Part shown: one piece after another, positions 17,814-26,376 of the stretch
How positions within the stretch are numbered: the stretch's first letter is position 1
Layout: the number at the start of each line of letters is the position of its first letter
DNA from: Billgrantia campisalis
GTDB lineage: Bacteria; Pseudomonadota; Gammaproteobacteria; Pseudomonadales; Halomonadaceae
Direction: 5' to 3'
DNA: 64,000 bases
NCBI RefSeq assembly: GCF_022341425.1
Contig: NZ_JABFUC010000002.1
Location: forward strand, 310,001-374,000
The notes under the pieces: model-generated
What the model was told of the DNA's origin: nothing
Database searches by the model: none
The model's input: the letters and a program-made list of their open reading frames with translations, nothing else
Position numbers and translations under genes: made by a program

Positions 17814-18236
17814 TTAAAAGCGGCATATTCTATCATCCGCCCTGGTGATGCGCGCTGTGTCATGGGGTGAGGCATCCGGTCGCGTCAGCACGAAGGCGCC
17901 CACGCAGCAGAAGATCACCGCGGTCAGTCCCAGCACCGGCGCCGGCGCGCCGCCCAGCCACAGCACCAGCCAACTCAGCATCAGCAGTCCCGCCGCGAGC
18001 CGCTTGGCGCGGCGGGGCACGGCGCGCTGGTGCTGCCAGGCGTGCAGGGTGGGGCCCAGGCGAGGGTGCTGCCACAGCCAGCGCGCCAGGCGCGGCGACC
18101 CCTTGGGGGCCGCCCAGGCGGCCACCAGCAGGAAGGGGGTGGTGGGCAGCAGCGGCACCACCAGGCCGGCGGTGCCCAGCCCGATACAGCCATAGGCCAG
18201 GCAGCGCCAGGCCAGTCGTGACACCACGGACGTCAT
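17814..18236 (-). CDS. YbaN-family (DUF454) inner-membrane protein
   Basis: A 140-residue membrane protein with the DUF454 signature GLGTAGLVVPLLPTTPFLLVAAWA, a RxARWLWQHPRLGPTL amphipathic segment and a C-terminal pair of helices. Function of the family is unknown. It reads towards nsrR with a 47-bp gap and could share its transcript. Confidence 0.8.
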   Translation of the reverse strand: MTSVVSRLAWRCLAYGCIGLGTAGLVVPLLPTTPFLLVAAWAAPKGSPRLARWLWQHPRLGPTLHAWQHQRAVPRRAKRLAAGLLMLSWLVLWLGGAPAPVLGLTAVIFCCVGAFVLTRPDASPHDTARITRADDRICRF

Positions 18237-18267
18237 TCAGACCTCGCGGATTGGCAGCGGTTCGTCT

Positions 18268-18290
18268 AAGTAGTATTTTATATGCATGTT
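18268..18290 (+). promoter_or_regulatory. NsrR-type operator at nnrS
   Basis: An 11-1-11 palindrome matching 17 of 22 positions of the NsrR consensus (right half ATATGCATGTT). It overlaps a TATTTT-like -10 and the first ATG of nnrS, so transcription or translation may start further downstream. Confidence 0.5.
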
Positions 18291-19473
18291 TCGAGTCGAT
18301 GTAAAGCCCGCGCGCGCGCAGTCCCACCATCGTCGGGTGTCGGCTCCCCCGCCGCTGCCGGCCTGGCGCTGGCTGTTTCCCCTGGCGGCGCTGCACGCGG
18401 CGCTGATGGTGCCGCTGTCGCTGCTCTCGCTCTACCACCAGTTGGATGTGGTGCCGCAGCTGGCCTCGCCCGCCGCCCATGCGCGGGAGCTGCTGTTTGG
18501 CTTCGCCCTGGCGGTGATCGCCGGCTACCTGCTAGGTCCGATTTCGCGCCCCCGGCTCGGCTGTCTGGTGGGGCTGTGGCTGGTGGGGCGGCTGGGGGTG
18601 CTGGAGTGGCCCGGCAGCGTCGTGGCGAGCCTGGCCGATGGCGCCTTCGCCCTGTGGGTAGCGTCGCTGCTGGTGCCGCGCTTTCTCGCCGCCAAGAAGT
18701 GGCGCAACCGTCTATTGTCGCCGCTGCTGGGGCTGATCTGCCTGCTGGCGGTGGTGACCCTTACCTGGCGCTATCTCGACGACATGCCCAGCACGGCCCC
18801 GCTGATGCACCAGAGCGTGCTGTGGCTGGTGCTGCTAATGACCTTCATGGGCGGGCGGATCATCGCCCCGGCGGTCAACGGCCACCTGATGCAGCGACAT
18901 CGCCTCGCCGGCGCCGGGGTCCAGCCGCGCATTGAGTCAGCGCTGATTCTGCTGCTGGGGCTGGCGCCCTTCGTCATGCTCTGGCCCCGGCTGCAGTCGC
19001 TGGCCGCGTTGCTGGTGGCCGCCGCCGGCCTGCTGGTGCTGTGGAGGATCCGCGGCTGGCGGCCGGGCCTGTGTCGGGGGCGGCGGGATCTGCTGGTGCT
19101 GATGCTCGGCTACGGCTGGCTGGGCATCGGGCTCTTGCTGCTGGCGCGGGCCTGGTGGCTGCCGGCCCACGCCAGCACCGCGCTGCACGCCTTCACCATC
19201 GGGGCCCTGGGCACCCTGGCCAGTACCATCATGCTGCGCCACGTGATCCTGCGCGCCAAGGGGCGCCCCGAGGCGGAGTGGAGCCTGGTGCCGCTGGCCG
19301 TGCTGTTTGCCCTGGCGGCCCTGCTGCGGCTGTGGGCGCTGGAGACGGGCAGCTCCTGGCTGGTGGTGCTGTGGGGCTCGGCGGCGGCCTGGGGTCTGGC
19401 CTGGCTGCTGGTGGCCTGGCGGCTGTGCCACTGGCTGTCGCGTCTTCCGCCCGCGCGACCTCGCCAGACTTGA
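18286..19473 (+). CDS. nnrS: NnrS family haem/copper membrane protein (first copy)
   Basis: A 395-residue NnrS-family protein with about 12 predicted helices and the conserved ELLFGFALAVIAGYLL and GGRIIAPAVNGHLMQR segments. NnrS proteins protect cells from NO-caused iron-metabolite stress and are usually NsrR- or NNR-controlled. The annotated ATG overlaps the NsrR-type operator; an in-frame GTG at 18337 is an alternative start and would leave the first helix intact. It diverges more from the classic family than the second copy at 48.1 kb (weaker N-terminal RPFF motif). Confidence 0.8.
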   Translation: MFRVDVKPARAQSHHRRVSAPPPLPAWRWLFPLAALHAALMVPLSLLSLYHQLDVVPQLASPAAHARELLFGFALAVIAGYLLGPISRPRLGCLVGLWLVGRLGVLEWPGSVVASLADGAFALWVASLLVPRFLAAKKWRNRLLSPLLGLICLLAVVTLTWRYLDDMPSTAPLMHQSVLWLVLLMTFMGGRIIAPAVNGHLMQRHRLAGAGVQPRIESALILLLGLAPFVMLWPRLQSLAALLVAAAGLLVLWRIRGWRPGLCRGRRDLLVLMLGYGWLGIGLLLLARAWWLPAHASTALHAFTIGALGTLASTIMLRHVILRAKGRPEAEWSLVPLAVLFALAALLRLWALETGSSWLVVLWGSAAAWGLAWLLVAWRLCHWLSRLPPARPRQT

Positions 19474-19483
19474 CCCCGGGCAA
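19470..19483 (+). promoter_or_regulatory. Candidate FNR-type box for hemN
   Basis: TTGAC-CCCG-GGCAA (one mismatch to consensus) at the end of nnrS; a CATACT -10 (19525-19530) lies 51 bp downstream, compatible with class I activation. Confidence 0.4.
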
Positions 19484-19587
19484 GGATGAGGCGCGCCTCG
19501 GGCGACGGGGTCGGCCGCCGATGGCATACTGACGGCATGAGGCGATGGCCAGCTCCATGCCCCCTTCTCAAGAGGCTGTTTCCGATC

Positions 19588-20973
19588 ATGCAAGACACGC
19601 TGCTGTTCAATCGCCCCCTGGTGGAGAAGTACGACCGCCCGGGGCCGCGCTATACCTCCTATCCCACTGCGCCGCAGTTCCATACGGCCTTCGCCGAGGA
19701 CGACTATCGCGCCGCCGCTGAGCGCAGCAACCGCGCCGCCTCGCCCAAGCCGCTGTCGGTCTACGTGCATATCCCGTTCTGCAAGAGCCTGTGCTACTAC
19801 TGCGCCTGTAACAAGATCATCACCCACAACACCGAGCGCGCCGCCGAATACCTCACCTGGCTGAAGCGGGAGGTCGAGGTCCAGGGCGCGCTGTTCGACG
19901 ACTCGCGTCGGATGACCCAGCTGCACCTGGGTGGCGGCACGCCCACCTACCTGACCAACGCGCAGCTGGGCGAGCTGATGGCGGCCCTGGACGACGCCTT
20001 CCACTTCGCGCCGCCCGCCGAGCGCGAGTTCTCCCTGGAGGTGGACCCGCGTACCGTGACCCCGGGGCAGATTCATGAGCTGCATGCGCTCGGCTTCAAC
20101 CGCCTGAGCTTCGGCGTGCAGGACTTCGATGCCGATGTCCAGGCGGCGGTCAATCGCATCCAGAGCGAGGAGCAGGTGGTCGAGCTGGTCCAGGCGGCCC
20201 GCGAGGCCGGCTTCGCCTCGGTCAGCGTCGATCTGATCTACGGCCTGCCGCTGCAGACCGTGGCCAGCTTCGATGCCACCCTGGACAAGATCATCGCCCT
20301 GCGCCCGGACCGCATCGCCACCTACAGCTATGCGCACCTGCCGGACCTGTTCAAGGCCCAGCGGCTGATCCGTCCCGAGGACATGCCGCCCCCGGAGCGC
20401 AAGATGGAGCTACTCGAGCTGACCATCCGGCGCCTCACTGAGGCCGGCTACGTCTATATCGGCATGGACCACTTCGCCCTGCCCGAGGACGAGCTCAGCC
20501 TGGCCCGGGAGAATGGCACTCTGCAGCGCAACTTCCAGGGCTATTCCACCCACGCCGACTGCGACATGATCGGGCTCGGCAACACCTCCATCGGCAAGGT
20601 GGGCGATAGCTACAGCCAGAACGTCAAGGAGACCGCCCAGTATCAGGCGCGGCTCGAGGCCGGCCGGCTGCCGGTGATGCGCGGCTACCGGCTCAACGAC
20701 GACGACCGCTTGCGTCGCGACGTGATCAACGCCCTGATGTGCCACGGCCGGGTCGACTTCGCCGACATCGAGGCGCGCCATGGGATCGCCTTCCGGGACT
20801 ACTTCGCCGACGCCCTGGCGCAGCTGGCGGAAATGCAGGATGACGGCCTGCTCGCCATCCGCGACGGCGATATCGAGGTGCTGCCGACCGGGCGGCTGAT
20901 GATGCGCAACATGGCCATGGCCTTCGACGCCTACCTCAAGCCTGAGGAGAACCGCTACTCGCGTACGGTGTGA
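19588..20973 (+). CDS. hemN: HemN, oxygen-independent coproporphyrinogen III oxidase
   Basis: A 461-residue radical SAM enzyme with the HemN cluster motif CKSLCYYCAC (Cys65, 69, 72, 74), LGGGTPTYL and SFGVQDFD. It converts coproporphyrinogen III to protoporphyrinogen IX without oxygen, supplying haem during anaerobic growth. The start MQDTLLFNRPLVEKYD is the conserved one; upstream in-frame Met codons extend into non-coding sequence. HemN fits the denitrification context because all cytochromes and haem d1 need this pathway. Confidence 0.95.
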   Translation: MQDTLLFNRPLVEKYDRPGPRYTSYPTAPQFHTAFAEDDYRAAAERSNRAASPKPLSVYVHIPFCKSLCYYCACNKIITHNTERAAEYLTWLKREVEVQGALFDDSRRMTQLHLGGGTPTYLTNAQLGELMAALDDAFHFAPPAEREFSLEVDPRTVTPGQIHELHALGFNRLSFGVQDFDADVQAAVNRIQSEEQVVELVQAAREAGFASVSVDLIYGLPLQTVASFDATLDKIIALRPDRIATYSYAHLPDLFKAQRLIRPEDMPPPERKMELLELTIRRLTEAGYVYIGMDHFALPEDELSLARENGTLQRNFQGYSTHADCDMIGLGNTSIGKVGDSYSQNVKETAQYQARLEAGRLPVMRGYRLNDDDRLRRDVINALMCHGRVDFADIEARHGIAFRDYFADALAQLAEMQDDGLLAIRDGDIEVLPTGRLMMRNMAMAFDAYLKPEENRYSRTV

Positions 20974-20991
20974 CGGCCTGTGGTGGGACCA

Positions 20992-21027
20992 CACGAAAAC
21001 GGCGCCCCGCGGGGCGCCGTTTTCGTG
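20992..21027. terminator. Bidirectional terminator between hemN and ytfE
   Basis: Near-perfect palindrome centred at 21009, arms CACGAAAACGGCGCCC and complement, giving A-run/T-run flanks within the stem; it serves convergent hemN and ytfE. Confidence 0.8.
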
Positions 21028-21047
21028 GGCGGGGAAGAGGCGGCGCT

Positions 21048-21701
21048 TCAGGTTCGCTCGAACAGCAGGTTGTTCTCCAGGTGAATGTGCTGCATCAGGT
21101 CCTCGCGGAATTCGTTGAGCCCGGTGTAGAGGGCGCGCCAGGTGGTGCAGGCCCCCTTGGGCGGGGTGATGTCGTCGGTCAGCGCCATCACCTGCTCGAG
21201 GTTCTCGCCGTGGTCGTCATGCTCGTGGCGCATCACCGCGATCGGTCCCTGGGCCTGGGCGGCCATGCCGTTGCGCAGCATCGGGAAGAGGATCTGCTCC
21301 TCCTTCTGCATATGGCTCTCCATCGCTTGGTAGATGACCGTCAGCAGGTCGGCCAGGCCGTTGGGGCAGGTGTCGCGTTCCCCGTGCACCTGCTCGACCC
21401 GGCGGGCCATGCGGATCAGCTCCGGCAGCTGCTGGCGGTGGACGTCGTGGTAGCGGGTCAGGATATGGTCGATCAGCTCGGCGTTGCTGGCCTCGCGCCA
21501 GTCGCGCTCGTCGGGGCTGCCGGCCGGCAGGGCCTGCAGAGCGTCGACCAGCTTGTTGGCATCCAGGCCGGCGCGCTCGGCTGCGTCGCGTAGGGTGAGT
21601 TTGCCGCCGCAGCAGAAGTCGATGCTGTGGGCGTGGAAGACGCGCGTGGCGCCGGGCAGCGACAGGGCGATGCGGCCGACGGATTGTTCCAGCAGGGTCA
21701 T
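21048..21701 (-). CDS. ytfE: YtfE/RIC, di-iron protein for repair of iron-sulfur clusters
   Basis: A 217-residue RIC (ScdA/DnrN) protein. The N-terminal ScdA_N domain has Cys30-Cys31 in DFCCGGKLTL; the C-terminal hemerythrin-like four-helix bundle has conserved His and Glu in YHDVHRQQ, ESHMQKEEQILFP, MRHEHDDHG and HIHLENNLLFER. It repairs Fe-S clusters after nitrosative or oxidative damage. AAGGAGGAG precedes the chosen ATG. It has a sigma54 promoter and is divergent from norR, with NorR-type sites between, so NO probably induces it through NorR. Confidence 0.92.
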   Translation of the reverse strand: MTLLEQSVGRIALSLPGATRVFHAHSIDFCCGGKLTLRDAAERAGLDANKLVDALQALPAGSPDERDWREASNAELIDHILTRYHDVHRQQLPELIRMARRVEQVHGERDTCPNGLADLLTVIYQAMESHMQKEEQILFPMLRNGMAAQAQGPIAVMRHEHDDHGENLEQVMALTDDITPPKGACTTWRALYTGLNEFREDLMQHIHLENNLLFERT

Positions 21702-21738
21702 GGTGGACTCCTCCAAGGTGAGCGGTTGCCTGTTGGAT

Positions 21739-21755
21739 AAGCAAGACGCGTGCCA
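21739..21755 (-). promoter_or_regulatory. Sigma54 promoter of ytfE
   Basis: On the minus strand TGGCAC-GCGTC-TTGCTT, a perfect -24/-12 consensus. The start would be near 21730, 29 bases before the ytfE ATG. Confidence 0.8.
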
Positions 21756-21796
21756 GGCTCTAATTCGTTGACTATCAAGGAAGTCGTGCCGGATGG

Positions 21797-21834
21797 GGTT
21801 ATAATGACCGCGATGAAGTCGGGTTGTATTGACC
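21797..21834. promoter_or_regulatory. Two NorR-type enhancer sites
   Basis: GGT-TATAATG-ACC (21797-21809) and GGT-TGTATTG-ACC (21822-21834) match the GGT-N7-ACC core known for NorR; their centres are 25 bp apart. They lie about 65-105 bp upstream of the predicted ytfE start and just before norR. Confidence 0.65.
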
Positions 21835-21841
21835 TTATGAG

Positions 21842-23383
21842 GTGATTTTTACCGTGTTGAGCGACACCCTGCTGGCGGACCTGGCCGCCGACCTGCCCAG
21901 CGCCGTGCGGCTGCAGCGGCTGGTACGTACCCTGCGAGAGGGCTTTCGCTGCGGAGCGGTCTGCCTGCTGCGGCTTCGCGATGGTGTGCTGGCGCCGGTC
22001 GCGGTGGACGGCCTGGTGCGCGAGGCGCTGGGACGGCGCTTCGAGGTGGCCCGCCATCCGCGCCTGGCGACCATTCTCACCAGCCGGCGCACCACCCTCT
22101 TTCCGCCGGACTCGACGCTGCCTGACCCCTACGACGGCCTGGTGGAGCAGCGGCCGGGTGAGCCGCTGCACGTCCACGACTGCATGGGCATCAGCCTGCA
22201 CGTCGAGGGCGAGCCCTGGGGCGTGCTGACCCTGGATGCGCTGGTGGCGGGTACCTTCGATGAGGCCGCTTGCGAGGCGCTGGCACGCTATGCGCTGCTG
22301 ATCGAGGCGGCGGTGCGGGTGACGCGCCTGGAGCAGGACCTGCGGGCGCTGCGCATGGCGAACCACGGCCAGGTGGTAGCGGTCGAGCCCGGCGAGGGAG
22401 GCGAGATCCTCGGCCATAGCCCGGTGCTGCAGCGGCTGCTCGGCGAGTTGGACGTGGTGGCGGAGTCCGACCTGCCGGTACTGCTCAGCGGTGAGACCGG
22501 GGTCGGCAAGGAGCTCTTCGCCCGGCGCCTGCACCGGCGCTCGTCCCGGGGCGAGGCGCCCCTGGTGCAGGTCAACTGCGCGGCGCTGCCCGAGTCGCTG
22601 GCGGAAAGCGAGCTGTTCGGGCATGTGAAGGGGGCCTTCTCCGGGGCTAGCGCCGACCGGGCCGGACGCTTCGAGGCCGCCGACGGCGGCACCCTGTTTC
22701 TCGACGAAGTGGGCGAGCTGCCCTCGAGCATCCAGGCCAAGCTGCTGCGCGCGCTTCAGAACGGCGAGGTGCAGCGCCTGGGCGAGGACACCCCGCGGCG
22801 CGTCGACGTGCGCATCATCGCCGCCACCAATCGCCACCTGGCCGATAGCGTGCGCGACGGCCACTTTCGTGCCGACCTCTATCATCGCCTCTCGGTCTAC
22901 CCTGTGGTGATTCCGCCGCTGCGCGAGCGCGGCGGCGATATCCTGGTACTGGCCGGCCACTTCCTGGAGATCAACCGGGCCCGGCTCGGCGTGCGCAGCC
23001 TGCGGCTTTCGGCGGACGCCGAGGTGGCGCTGCTCGCCTACGCCTGGCCGGGCAATGTGCGCGAGCTCGAGCATGTCATCAGCCGGGCAGCGATCAAGGC
23101 CCTGAGCCAGGGGGCGCGCCGCGACGATATCGTGACCCTGGCGGCGGCGGGGCTAGACCTGCCGGTCGCCGCCGGTGCGGCACGCCAGGCGCCGGCGGTG
23201 GCCAGTGATTCGGAGCCACCCGCGAAGGCGCCGCCGCTGCGCGCGCAGGTCGACCAGGCCCAGCGGCACGCCATCCGCCAGGCGCTGAGCGCCAGCGAGG
23301 GACGCTGGGCGGAAGCGGCCCGGCGGCTGGCCGTCGATCCCAGCAATCTGCATAAACTTGCGCGCCGCTTGGGGATCAAATAG
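21842..23383 (+). CDS. norR: NorR, nitric-oxide-responsive sigma54 activator
   Basis: About 513 residues: N-terminal GAF domain with the iron-site HDC segment (His112, Cys114 counted from this start) and the LPDPYDGLVE region; AAA+ domain with GETGVGKE and GGTLFLDEVGEL; C-terminal Fis-type helix. The GAF iron binds NO, relieving inhibition of the ATPase. The sigma54-contact loop reads GAFSGA, not GAFTGA. The frame opens at GTG 21842; GTG 21854, with GAGG upstream, is an alternative. Divergent ytfE is the evident target. Confidence 0.88.
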   Translation: MIFTVLSDTLLADLAADLPSAVRLQRLVRTLREGFRCGAVCLLRLRDGVLAPVAVDGLVREALGRRFEVARHPRLATILTSRRTTLFPPDSTLPDPYDGLVEQRPGEPLHVHDCMGISLHVEGEPWGVLTLDALVAGTFDEAACEALARYALLIEAAVRVTRLEQDLRALRMANHGQVVAVEPGEGGEILGHSPVLQRLLGELDVVAESDLPVLLSGETGVGKELFARRLHRRSSRGEAPLVQVNCAALPESLAESELFGHVKGAFSGASADRAGRFEAADGGTLFLDEVGELPSSIQAKLLRALQNGEVQRLGEDTPRRVDVRIIAATNRHLADSVRDGHFRADLYHRLSVYPVVIPPLRERGGDILVLAGHFLEINRARLGVRSLRLSADAEVALLAYAWPGNVRELEHVISRAAIKALSQGARRDDIVTLAAAGLDLPVAAGAARQAPAVASDSEPPAKAPPLRAQVDQAQRHAIRQALSASEGRWAEAARRLAVDPSNLHKLARRLGIK

Positions 23384-23418
23384 TTACCGGAAAGCAAGAG
23401 GGAAAAGCAAATTTTTAT

Positions 23419-23459
23419 CCAGATATGGTGCTTGATCATCGAATCTGGTCTATATATGG
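23419..23459 (+). promoter_or_regulatory. Pair of NrdR boxes upstream of ubiT-nrdJ
   Basis: Cores CCAGATATGG (23419-23428) and CTATATATGG (23450-23459) resemble the NrdR consensus and are spaced 31 bp centre to centre, the phasing typical of NrdR pairs. The second also resembles box 2 at nrdD. Confidence 0.6.
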
Positions 23460-23492
23460 TACGCAGGCCCCGGTCGGGGCAGTGGCATGAGC

Positions 23493-23506
23493 TTGACGCA
23501 TATCAG
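23493..23506 (+). promoter_or_regulatory. FNR-type box of ubiT
   Basis: TTGAC-GCAT-ATCAG, with a -10 TAGGAT (23529-23534) exactly 32 bp from its centre, as in class II FNR promoters. Predicted start near 23541. Confidence 0.65.
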
Positions 23507-23599
23507 TGCAGGCGGCCGGTATCGCGCCTAGGATGATCGGTTCGACGGCCTATCGTGGCCGCATGCGATTCCACAGGCTCGATTCCATGGAGAGTAGCG

Positions 23600-24082
23600 A
23601 TGTCCCTGTTGCCGTTGTCATTCCTGCCGCGTCCGCCCGCCCCGACCCAACTGATTCGCGCCATTGACCCCCGGGTGCCCCTGCCGATCAAGAAGCGCGT
23701 GGTCGAGCCGGTGCTCAACCGCACCTTCGCCGAGCCTCTCGCCGAGGGCGAGTTCGACGCCCTGGAGGGGCGGCGTATCACCCTCAACGTGGAAGACCTC
23801 GGGGTGGTGCTGACGCTGAGCCTCGAGGACCAGCGCCTGGTGCTCACCCGCGAGGCCGGCGAGGCCACCATCCGCGGCGGCTGGCGGGAGTTCCTGTGCC
23901 TGGCCACGCGCCGCGAGGATCCCGATGCGCTGTTCTTCCAGCGCCGGCTGCTGATCGAGGGTGATACCGAGCTCGGCCTGATGGTCAAGAACCTCCTCGA
24001 CAGCCGCGAGGAGGGCCTGGCCCAGGGACGGCTCGGCGACTGGCTGACACGCCTGGAGCGCATGGCGCGCCGCGACGATTGA
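23600..24082 (+). CDS. ubiT: UbiT, SCP2-domain factor of oxygen-independent ubiquinone synthesis
   Basis: A 160-residue SCP2 (sterol-carrier) domain protein with the UbiT-like layout: a basic PIKKRVVEPVLNRTF segment, LEGRRITLNVEDLG strand and the ending LVKNLLDS region. UbiT binds quinone intermediates for the anaerobic pathway that also needs UbiU and UbiV, both encoded at 37.7-39.6 kb. GGAG seven bases before the ATG sets the start. It is followed 35 bp later by nrdJ and carries both FNR-type and NrdR control elements, so ubiquinone and deoxynucleotide synthesis appear co-transcribed. Confidence 0.8.
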   Translation: MSLLPLSFLPRPPAPTQLIRAIDPRVPLPIKKRVVEPVLNRTFAEPLAEGEFDALEGRRITLNVEDLGVVLTLSLEDQRLVLTREAGEATIRGGWREFLCLATRREDPDALFFQRRLLIEGDTELGLMVKNLLDSREEGLAQGRLGDWLTRLERMARRDD

Positions 24083-24117
24083 CCCTGCCCCTATCCAAGG
24101 AACTGCCGGAGCCCTAC

Positions 24118-26229
24118 ATGAGCACATCCACCAAGGCCGTCAAGTCATCCAACGAGGTGCCGCTGCAGGTGCCCTCCCGCGACATCTGGGACGCCAAGTA
24201 TCGTCTCAAGGATCGTCACGGGCGCGCCGTGGACAAGGACGTGGCGGCCACCTGGGAGCGGGTGGCCCGCGCCCTGGCGGCGGTGGAGGGCGGTAAGGCC
24301 GATGAGTGGCTGCCCAAGTTTCGCTGGGCGCTGGAGAACGGCGCCATCCCGGCGGGGCGCATCATGTCCAACGCCGGCGCCGAGGACTACAAGCCGGCGG
24401 TGAGCCTGATCAACTGCACGGTGTCGCGCACCATCCGCGATTCGATGCACGACATCCTCGACTCCGTGGTGGACGCCGGCATGACCCTCAAGGCCGGCTG
24501 CGGCATCGGCTACGAGTTCTCCACCCTGCGCCACAAGGGCGCCTTCGTGTTCGGCGCCGGGGCCGGCACCAACGGCCCCCTGGCGTTCATGGATATCTAC
24601 GACAAGATGTGCTTCACGGTGGCCTCGGCGGGCGGGCGCCGCGGCGCCCAGATGGGCACCTTCGACGTCGGCCACCCCGACGTGCGCGCCTTCATCGAGG
24701 CCAAGCGCGAGGCGGGCCGGCTGCGCCAGTTCAACCTCTCGCTGCTGATCACCGACGAGTTCGTGGAAGCGGTGAAGAACGACGCCGACTGGCCACTGGC
24801 CTTCCCGCTGCACGCCGGCGAGAAGGACGACGTCAAGCCCGAGGACCTGATCTACCGGGACTGGCCGGTGATCGAGGACGGCTACACCGTGGACGACGAG
24901 GGCCGCGTGGCCTGCCGCGTCGTTGAGGTGATCAAGGCGCGCGAGCTGTGGGACACCATCATGCGCTCCACCTACGACTTCGCCGAGCCGGGCTTCATCC
25001 TGATCGACCAGGTCAACCGCATGAACAACAACTGGTTCTGCGAGGAGATCCGCGCGACCAATCCCTGCGGTGAACAGCCGTTGCCGCCGGAGGGCGCCTG
25101 CCTGCTGGGCTCGGTGAACCTGACCCGCTTCGTCATCGACCCCTTCGGTAAGAAGCCGCGCTTCGACTGGGAGCGCTATCGCAAGGTGGTGGCGATCTTC
25201 ACCCGCATGCTCGACAACGTGGTGGAGATCAGCAGCCTGCCGCTGGAGGGCCAGCGCCGCGAGATCGAGGCCAAGCGCCGCCACGGCATGGGCTTTCTGG
25301 GCCTGGGCTCGACCCTGACCATGCTCAAGATTCCCTACGGCTCCGCCGAGTCGCTGGCCTTCACCGAGGAGGTGAGCCGCAACCTGGCCCTCGAGGGCTG
25401 GAAGCAGGCGCTGGAGCTCTCCCGCGAGAAGGGCATGGCGCCGGTGCTGGCCGAGGACTTCGAGATCACGCCCAAGATGCTGCGCGAGCGCCCGGAACTC
25501 GCCAAGGACGGCTACGAGATCGGCGACAAGGTGCCCGGCCGCATCCTGCACGCCCGCTACAGCCGCTACATGCAGAAGATCGCCGAGGTGGAGCCGGAGC
25601 TGGTGGCGGCGCTGGCCGAGCACGGTGCGCGCTTCACCCACCACAGCTCGATTGCCCCCACCGGGACCATCTCCCTGTCGCTGGGCAACAATGCGTCGAA
25701 CGGCATCGAGCCGTCGTTCTCGCACCGCTACTTCCGCAACGTCATCCAGGCGGGCAAGAAGACCAAGGAGCAGGTCGAGGTGTGCTCCTTCGAGCTGGCC
25801 GCCTATCGCCACTTCATCGCCGCCGACGCCGTGGAGAGCGACCTGCCGGACTACTTCGTCACCGCCGATGCGGTGACGCCCAAGCAGCACGTGGCGGTGC
25901 AGGCCGCCGCCCAGGTGTGGGTCGACTCGGCGATCTCCAAGACGGTCAACGTGCCCACCGAGTTCCCCTTCGAGTCGTTCCAGGACCTCTACCTGGACGC
26001 CTACGAGAGCAAGCTCAAGGGCTGCACCACCTTCCGCTTCAACCCGGAAGCCTTCCAGGGCGTGCTGGTGCGCGAGGACGACCTCAAGAACACCACCTAC
26101 GTCTTCGAACTGGAGAATGGCGAGACGGTGGAGCTCGCGGGCGACGAGAAGGTGATCTATGACGGCGAGGAGCACAATGCGGCGAACCTCTATGACGCGC
26201 TGAAGGAAGGCACCTATGGCAAGTGGTAA
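24118..26229 (+). CDS. nrdJ: NrdJa, catalytic part of B12-dependent (class II) ribonucleotide reductase
   Basis: A 703-residue class II reductase large part. It carries the barrel motifs LINCTVSRT, ATNPCGEQPLPPEGACLLGSVN and TGTISLSLGNNASNGIEP. Class II enzymes use adenosylcobalamin and work with or without oxygen. The C-terminal redox and zinc module is encoded separately as nrdJb 147 bp downstream, as in Pseudomonas. The ATG is chosen by GGAG and the conserved start; a longer frame overlaps ubiT. Confidence 0.92.
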   Translation: MSTSTKAVKSSNEVPLQVPSRDIWDAKYRLKDRHGRAVDKDVAATWERVARALAAVEGGKADEWLPKFRWALENGAIPAGRIMSNAGAEDYKPAVSLINCTVSRTIRDSMHDILDSVVDAGMTLKAGCGIGYEFSTLRHKGAFVFGAGAGTNGPLAFMDIYDKMCFTVASAGGRRGAQMGTFDVGHPDVRAFIEAKREAGRLRQFNLSLLITDEFVEAVKNDADWPLAFPLHAGEKDDVKPEDLIYRDWPVIEDGYTVDDEGRVACRVVEVIKARELWDTIMRSTYDFAEPGFILIDQVNRMNNNWFCEEIRATNPCGEQPLPPEGACLLGSVNLTRFVIDPFGKKPRFDWERYRKVVAIFTRMLDNVVEISSLPLEGQRREIEAKRRHGMGFLGLGSTLTMLKIPYGSAESLAFTEEVSRNLALEGWKQALELSREKGMAPVLAEDFEITPKMLRERPELAKDGYEIGDKVPGRILHARYSRYMQKIAEVEPELVAALAEHGARFTHHSSIAPTGTISLSLGNNASNGIEPSFSHRYFRNVIQAGKKTKEQVEVCSFELAAYRHFIAADAVESDLPDYFVTADAVTPKQHVAVQAAAQVWVDSAISKTVNVPTEFPFESFQDLYLDAYESKLKGCTTFRFNPEAFQGVLVREDDLKNTTYVFELENGETVELAGDEKVIYDGEEHNAANLYDALKEGTYGKW

Positions 26230-26376
26230 GCCACGACCTACTGCGCTCGCCGAGGGGGAGGTGGCTCGTAAACTCCGCTTCCTCGAAATCCTGCGCCTTG
26301 CCTCGCCTTCGCTCGTGACGGCCGTGGGTCGCCGTCACTTGAGCGTCAACGCACAACTTTCCAGAGGAGCCGCCTG

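Noticed and set aside
17806..17828. NsrR-like sequence before nsrR (autoregulation)
   Set aside because: The left half is fair but the right half matches only 4 of 11 positions.
26230..26376. A frameshift splitting nrdJ
   Set aside because: The second gene has its own strong ribosome-binding site, and a split NrdJa/NrdJb is the known form in Pseudomonas.
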